NCBI GenBank assembly: GCA_012961565.1
Contig: DTZC01000038.1
Coordinates: forward strand, 1-7,142
Origin: Dehalococcoidia bacterium
GTDB lineage: Bacteria > Chloroflexota > Dehalococcoidia > GIF9 > UBA5629
Direction of reading: 5' to 3'
Length of the DNA stretch: 7,142 nucleotides
Shown here: one piece after another, positions 5,467 through 7,142 of the stretch
Layout of the letters: each line of letters begins with the position of its first letter
Numbering within the stretch: position 1 is the stretch's first letter
Position numbers and translations under genes: made by a program
The notes under the pieces: model-generated
What the model was told of the DNA's origin: nothing
Seen by the model: only the letters and a program-made list of their open reading frames with translations
Database searches by the model: none

Positions 5467-5502
5467 TTGGTCTGTGACCAATAGGGATATCAGGCATACT
5501 AT
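5467..5502 (+). promoter_or_regulatory. Short dyad and possible promoter upstream of the RRM gene
   Basis: TTGGTC-TGT-GACCAA (5467-5481) is a perfect dyad with 6-bp arms. It overlaps a weak -35 (GTGACC, 5474-5479), which lies 17 bp before a possible -10 (TACTAT, 5497-5502); each matches consensus at four of six positions. The dyad could be an operator over the -35, or a small hairpin after the zinc-ribbon gene. No T-run follows it, so a terminator is less likely. Confidence 0.3.
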
Positions 5503-5529
5503 ATAGCATTGGTGGTCGGCGAAGGATCG

Positions 5530-5551
5530 GATAATCTGACGATAATCTGAC
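5530..5551 (+). repeat. Perfect 11-bp tandem repeat in the RRM gene leader
   Basis: GATAATCTGAC occurs twice without a gap (5530-5540 and 5541-5551) and ends directly at the ribosome binding site AAGGAGG (5552-5558) of the RNA-binding protein gene. Two adjacent identical single-stranded sites beside the ribosome binding site would suit binding by an RRM protein, including the product of this gene itself. That reading is inference. Confidence 0.6.
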
Positions 5552-5569
5552 AAGGAGGGGACGGTAAAA

Positions 5570-5890
5570 ATGAATATTTACGTAGGCAATTTATCGCGTG
5601 AAGTGACTGAAAAGGAGCTGCGAGAGGAATTCATGGCTTTTGGAGAAGTGACTTCTGTAAACCTCATTAAGGACAAATATAGCGGGCAGTCCCGGGGCTT
5701 TGGATTTGTCGAAATGCCATCAGCGTCCGAGGGCCAAGCGGCAATCGATGGTCTCAAGGGGAAGACGCTAAAAGGGCGGACACTTGATGTTGGTGAAGCC
5801 CGCCCCCGCTCCGACAGCAGAGGCGGTAGACACTACAGCGTCAGGAAAGGGGGCGGATTTGGCGGAAGGAAGAGACAGAGAAGATATTAG
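5570..5890 (+). CDS. Single-RRM RNA-binding protein with glycine/arginine-rich tail
   Basis: The protein should bind single-stranded RNA in the cytoplasm. Residues 1-77 form one RNA recognition motif: RNP2 is I-Y-V-G-N-L (3-8) and RNP1 is R-G-F-G-F-V-E-M (42-49), with the aromatic residues Y4, F44 and F46 in the usual RNA-stacking positions. The tail (78-106) is rich in Gly and Arg and basic, ending K-R-Q-R-R-Y, as in the small Rbp proteins of cyanobacteria and other bacteria. At 106 residues it has the usual length of these one-domain proteins. Start ATG 5570 is preceded by a strong AAGGAGG 11 nt upstream and by the tandem repeat at 5530-5551. Cyanobacterial relatives are often cold-induced; the structured leader fits regulated expression, but cold control here is only a possibility. 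Confidence 0.95.
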   Translation: MNIYVGNLSREVTEKELREEFMAFGEVTSVNLIKDKYSGQSRGFGFVEMPSASEGQAAIDGLKGKTLKGRTLDVGEARPRSDSRGGRHYSVRKGGGFGGRKRQRRY

Positions 5891-5953
5891 ATTCCAGTAA
5901 TGTCACCATCGGTAATGACCTTGATATGAATAAAGAACTACAGGGGGTAAAAA

Positions 5954-6229
5954 ATGATAAAGGTCACTGAACGCGCCAGGGAAGAATTAAAGAAAATACT
6001 GTCCGATAACACAGATAATCCGGAGGAGAGCTTGAGGCTTGCTGCTACTGCCCAAGGGCAACTTGGGCTGGCTATAGATGTAGAACTGCCCGGTGACCAG
6101 GTGGTGGAGCACGAAGGCTCAAAGGTGCTCTTGGTGCAAGAGGAATTAGCTGTTATGCTTTTGGGCATTACCCTCGATGTCGAGGATGCCCCCGAGGGAC
6201 CGAGACTGATTATCATAAGTGAACCATAG
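5954..6229 (+). CDS. HesB/IscA-like fold protein without cysteines
   Basis: This 91-residue protein resembles A-type Fe-S carriers (HesB/IscA family) in layout. The N-terminal M-I-K-V-T-E-R-A-R-E-E-L-K-K-I-L helix comes first, then a strand S-L-R-L-A. Next is the D-V-E-L-P-G-D-Q-V-V-E-H-E-G segment, and finally V-L-L-V-Q-E-E-L-A-V-M-L-L-G-I-T-L-D-V followed by a closing strand. True carriers bind clusters through one Cys in the middle and a C-x-C near the end; this protein has no Cys at all, so Fe-S transfer by the known mechanism is excluded. It may keep the fold for another role, such as protein binding. The ATG has an AGGGGG box 6 nt upstream. It follows the RRM gene after a 63-nt gap and could share its transcript. 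Fold assignment is moderate; function is unknown. Confidence 0.65.
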   Translation: MIKVTERAREELKKILSDNTDNPEESLRLAATAQGQLGLAIDVELPGDQVVEHEGSKVLLVQEELAVMLLGITLDVEDAPEGPRLIIISEP

Positions 6230-6244
6230 CAGAGGCTAGTTAAC

Positions 6245-7142
6245 CTACTTCACCTCTCTCATCTGTTTCTTGAGGTACTCAATCGCTTCCACCGGCGTGG
6301 GGTCAGTCCCATAGAGGAGCGCCAGATAATAGCTGACCCAGTCACCAAGGAACACTAAACTCATGAGGTGACTGAGTTCAATCTGTCCATGGCTATTCAC
6401 AATCTCATGGCTTACCCCCCTCTGTTTCAGTAACTCGCACGTTGCCTGATACCGAATCAGGATCCTGGGGTGGAGAAGGGAGCTGTGAAGTAGTACCACG
6501 TATATTCTAGGTGCTAACTCCTGCGGGAACTGATAGCCAACAACAGCGTTGTGGTTGAGCTCAGGAAATAGCTCGTGAAAAGCCCAAGTCTTACTGTTCT
6601 CATTGAGTTGCGTCTTCCAGCGCCGGGCAACTTCAGACAGTATGCCAGCACCATAAATCACGGCTATTCTGCCATGCAATTTGATTGCCAATTGCTTAGC
6701 CCGATTGGAATCGATAGGTACACTCTCTCCAAGTTCCCTGCAAAAGTCCTCCAGATCCCGAATCATTGCCTCCACCTCGGTTGTTTTGTCTGGGATAAAG
6801 CCCATCTTCTGCAACAATGCCACTAGGGGTAAGAAGCTGTAAGCTAAGGCAGCCCGGGGCGGGACAACAACGTCTATTAGGAATACCGGCACATTGGCAT
6901 CTTCAGCTAGCAATTTCAGCTTACCCCCGCTAGTGAGCACCAGCTTTTTACAATCACTTTTCAAAGCCTGAGAGAAGGCAGACAACGTTTCTTCTGTATT
7001 TCCAGAATAGCTCGAGCCCACAACCAGCGTCCTGTTATCGACAAAGGCCGGAAGGTCATAATCACGGTGAACAAATACCATGGGCTTACCTACCTGAAAT
7101 ATCAGGCTGTGGAGCAAATCGCCGCCGATAGCCGAGCCACCC
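6245..7142 (-). CDS. pgi/pmi: Bifunctional phosphoglucose/phosphomannose isomerase (N-terminus outside window)
   Basis: The enzyme interconverts fructose 6-phosphate with glucose 6-phosphate and with mannose 6-phosphate in the cytoplasm. The frame runs through the right edge. Upstream of the TTG at 7117 it reads G-G-S-A-I-G-G-D, the conserved N-terminal phosphosugar motif, so the TTG is not the start and only some 30-50 residues are missing. Counting from that TTG, the SIS-domain motif S-S-Y-S-G-N-T-E-E-T is at 35-44 and P-P-R-A-A-L-A-Y-S-F at 86-95. G-A-G-I-L-S-E-V-A-R-R-W-K is at 156-168. The catalytic region has Glu in Q-L-N-E-N-S-K (170-176) and His in E-L-N-H-N (186-190). The C-terminal domain ends T-D-P-T-P-V-E-A-I-E-Y-L-K, typical of the archaeal and bacterial bifunctional family. 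It converges on the HesB-like gene with 15 nt between stop codons. Confidence 0.93.
   Translation of the reverse strand, partial: GGSAIGGDLLHSLIFQVGKPMVFVHRDYDLPAFVDNRTLVVGSSYSGNTEETLSAFSQALKSDCKKLVLTSGGKLKLLAEDANVPVFLIDVVVPPRAALAYSFLPLVALLQKMGFIPDKTTEVEAMIRDLEDFCRELGESVPIDSNRAKQLAIKLHGRIAVIYGAGILSEVARRWKTQLNENSKTWAFHELFPELNHNAVVGYQFPQELAPRIYVVLLHSSLLHPRILIRYQATCELLKQRGVSHEIVNSHGQIELSHLMSLVFLGDWVSYYLALLYGTDPTPVEAIEYLKKQMREVK

Noticed and set aside
6220..6256. Bidirectional terminator between the convergent HesB-like and isomerase genes
   Set aside because: Only 5-bp complementary segments (AGAGG/CCTCT and GTGAA/TTCAC) that overlap coding sequence; no T-runs.
1..7142. tRNA, rRNA, CRISPR array, transposase or prophage genes
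   Set aside because: I looked on both strands and saw no cloverleaf, regularly spaced repeats, or mobile-element protein motifs.

Overview
The window looks like chromosome from an anaerobic bacterium, most plausibly a Chloroflexota of the Dehalococcoidia type. That placement is inferred from three things: the rplQ-truA-rplM-rpsI order, a double zinc-ribbon protein of a kind common in that group, and a bifunctional phosphoglucose/phosphomannose isomerase. No rRNA or other decisive marker is present.

Positions 1-1950 are a conserved ribosomal operon on the + strand: the end of rplQ (L17), truA (tRNA pseudouridine synthase), rplM (L13) and rpsI (S9). The last three genes are joined by 4-nt ATGA/GTGA overlaps. 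A 314-nt stretch without a convincing gene follows.

Positions 2265-4078 are the most interesting part. A class I SAM-dependent methyltransferase overlaps, or lies directly against, a gene for a 392-residue membrane protein. That protein joins an HgcA-like corrinoid domain and membrane domain to an HgcB-like ferredoxin domain in one chain. HgcA and HgcB are the mercury-methylation proteins, normally made from two genes. This copy keeps the cap-helix Asn and Cys (N83, C86), but the rest of the cap motif is altered. The first Fe-S motif has lost one Cys, and the Cys residues that follow the Fe-S motifs in HgcB are absent. I read the pair as a SAM-fed corrinoid methyl-transfer system in the membrane, related to mercury methylation but quite possibly with another substrate.

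Positions 4185-4742 encode a small HExxH zincin-like protein behind its own likely promoter. A gene-free stretch follows that carries a 54-bp palindromic element with TGTAGCC/GGCTACA ends, a likely promoter and a long leader. The leader has an 11-bp inverted repeat whose 3' arm covers part of the ribosome binding site and the GTG start of the double zinc-ribbon gene (5140-5442). Next come a single-RRM RNA-binding protein (5570-5890), whose leader has a perfect 11-bp tandem repeat, and a cysteine-free HesB/IscA-like protein (5954-6229).

On the - strand, the C-terminal part of a bifunctional phosphoglucose/phosphomannose isomerase runs from the right edge to 6245 and converges on the HesB-like gene with only 15 nt between the stop codons. 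The zinc-ribbon and RRM genes, each with a structured leader, look like a small post-transcriptionally regulated group. I see no functional link between them and the HgcAB-like pair.
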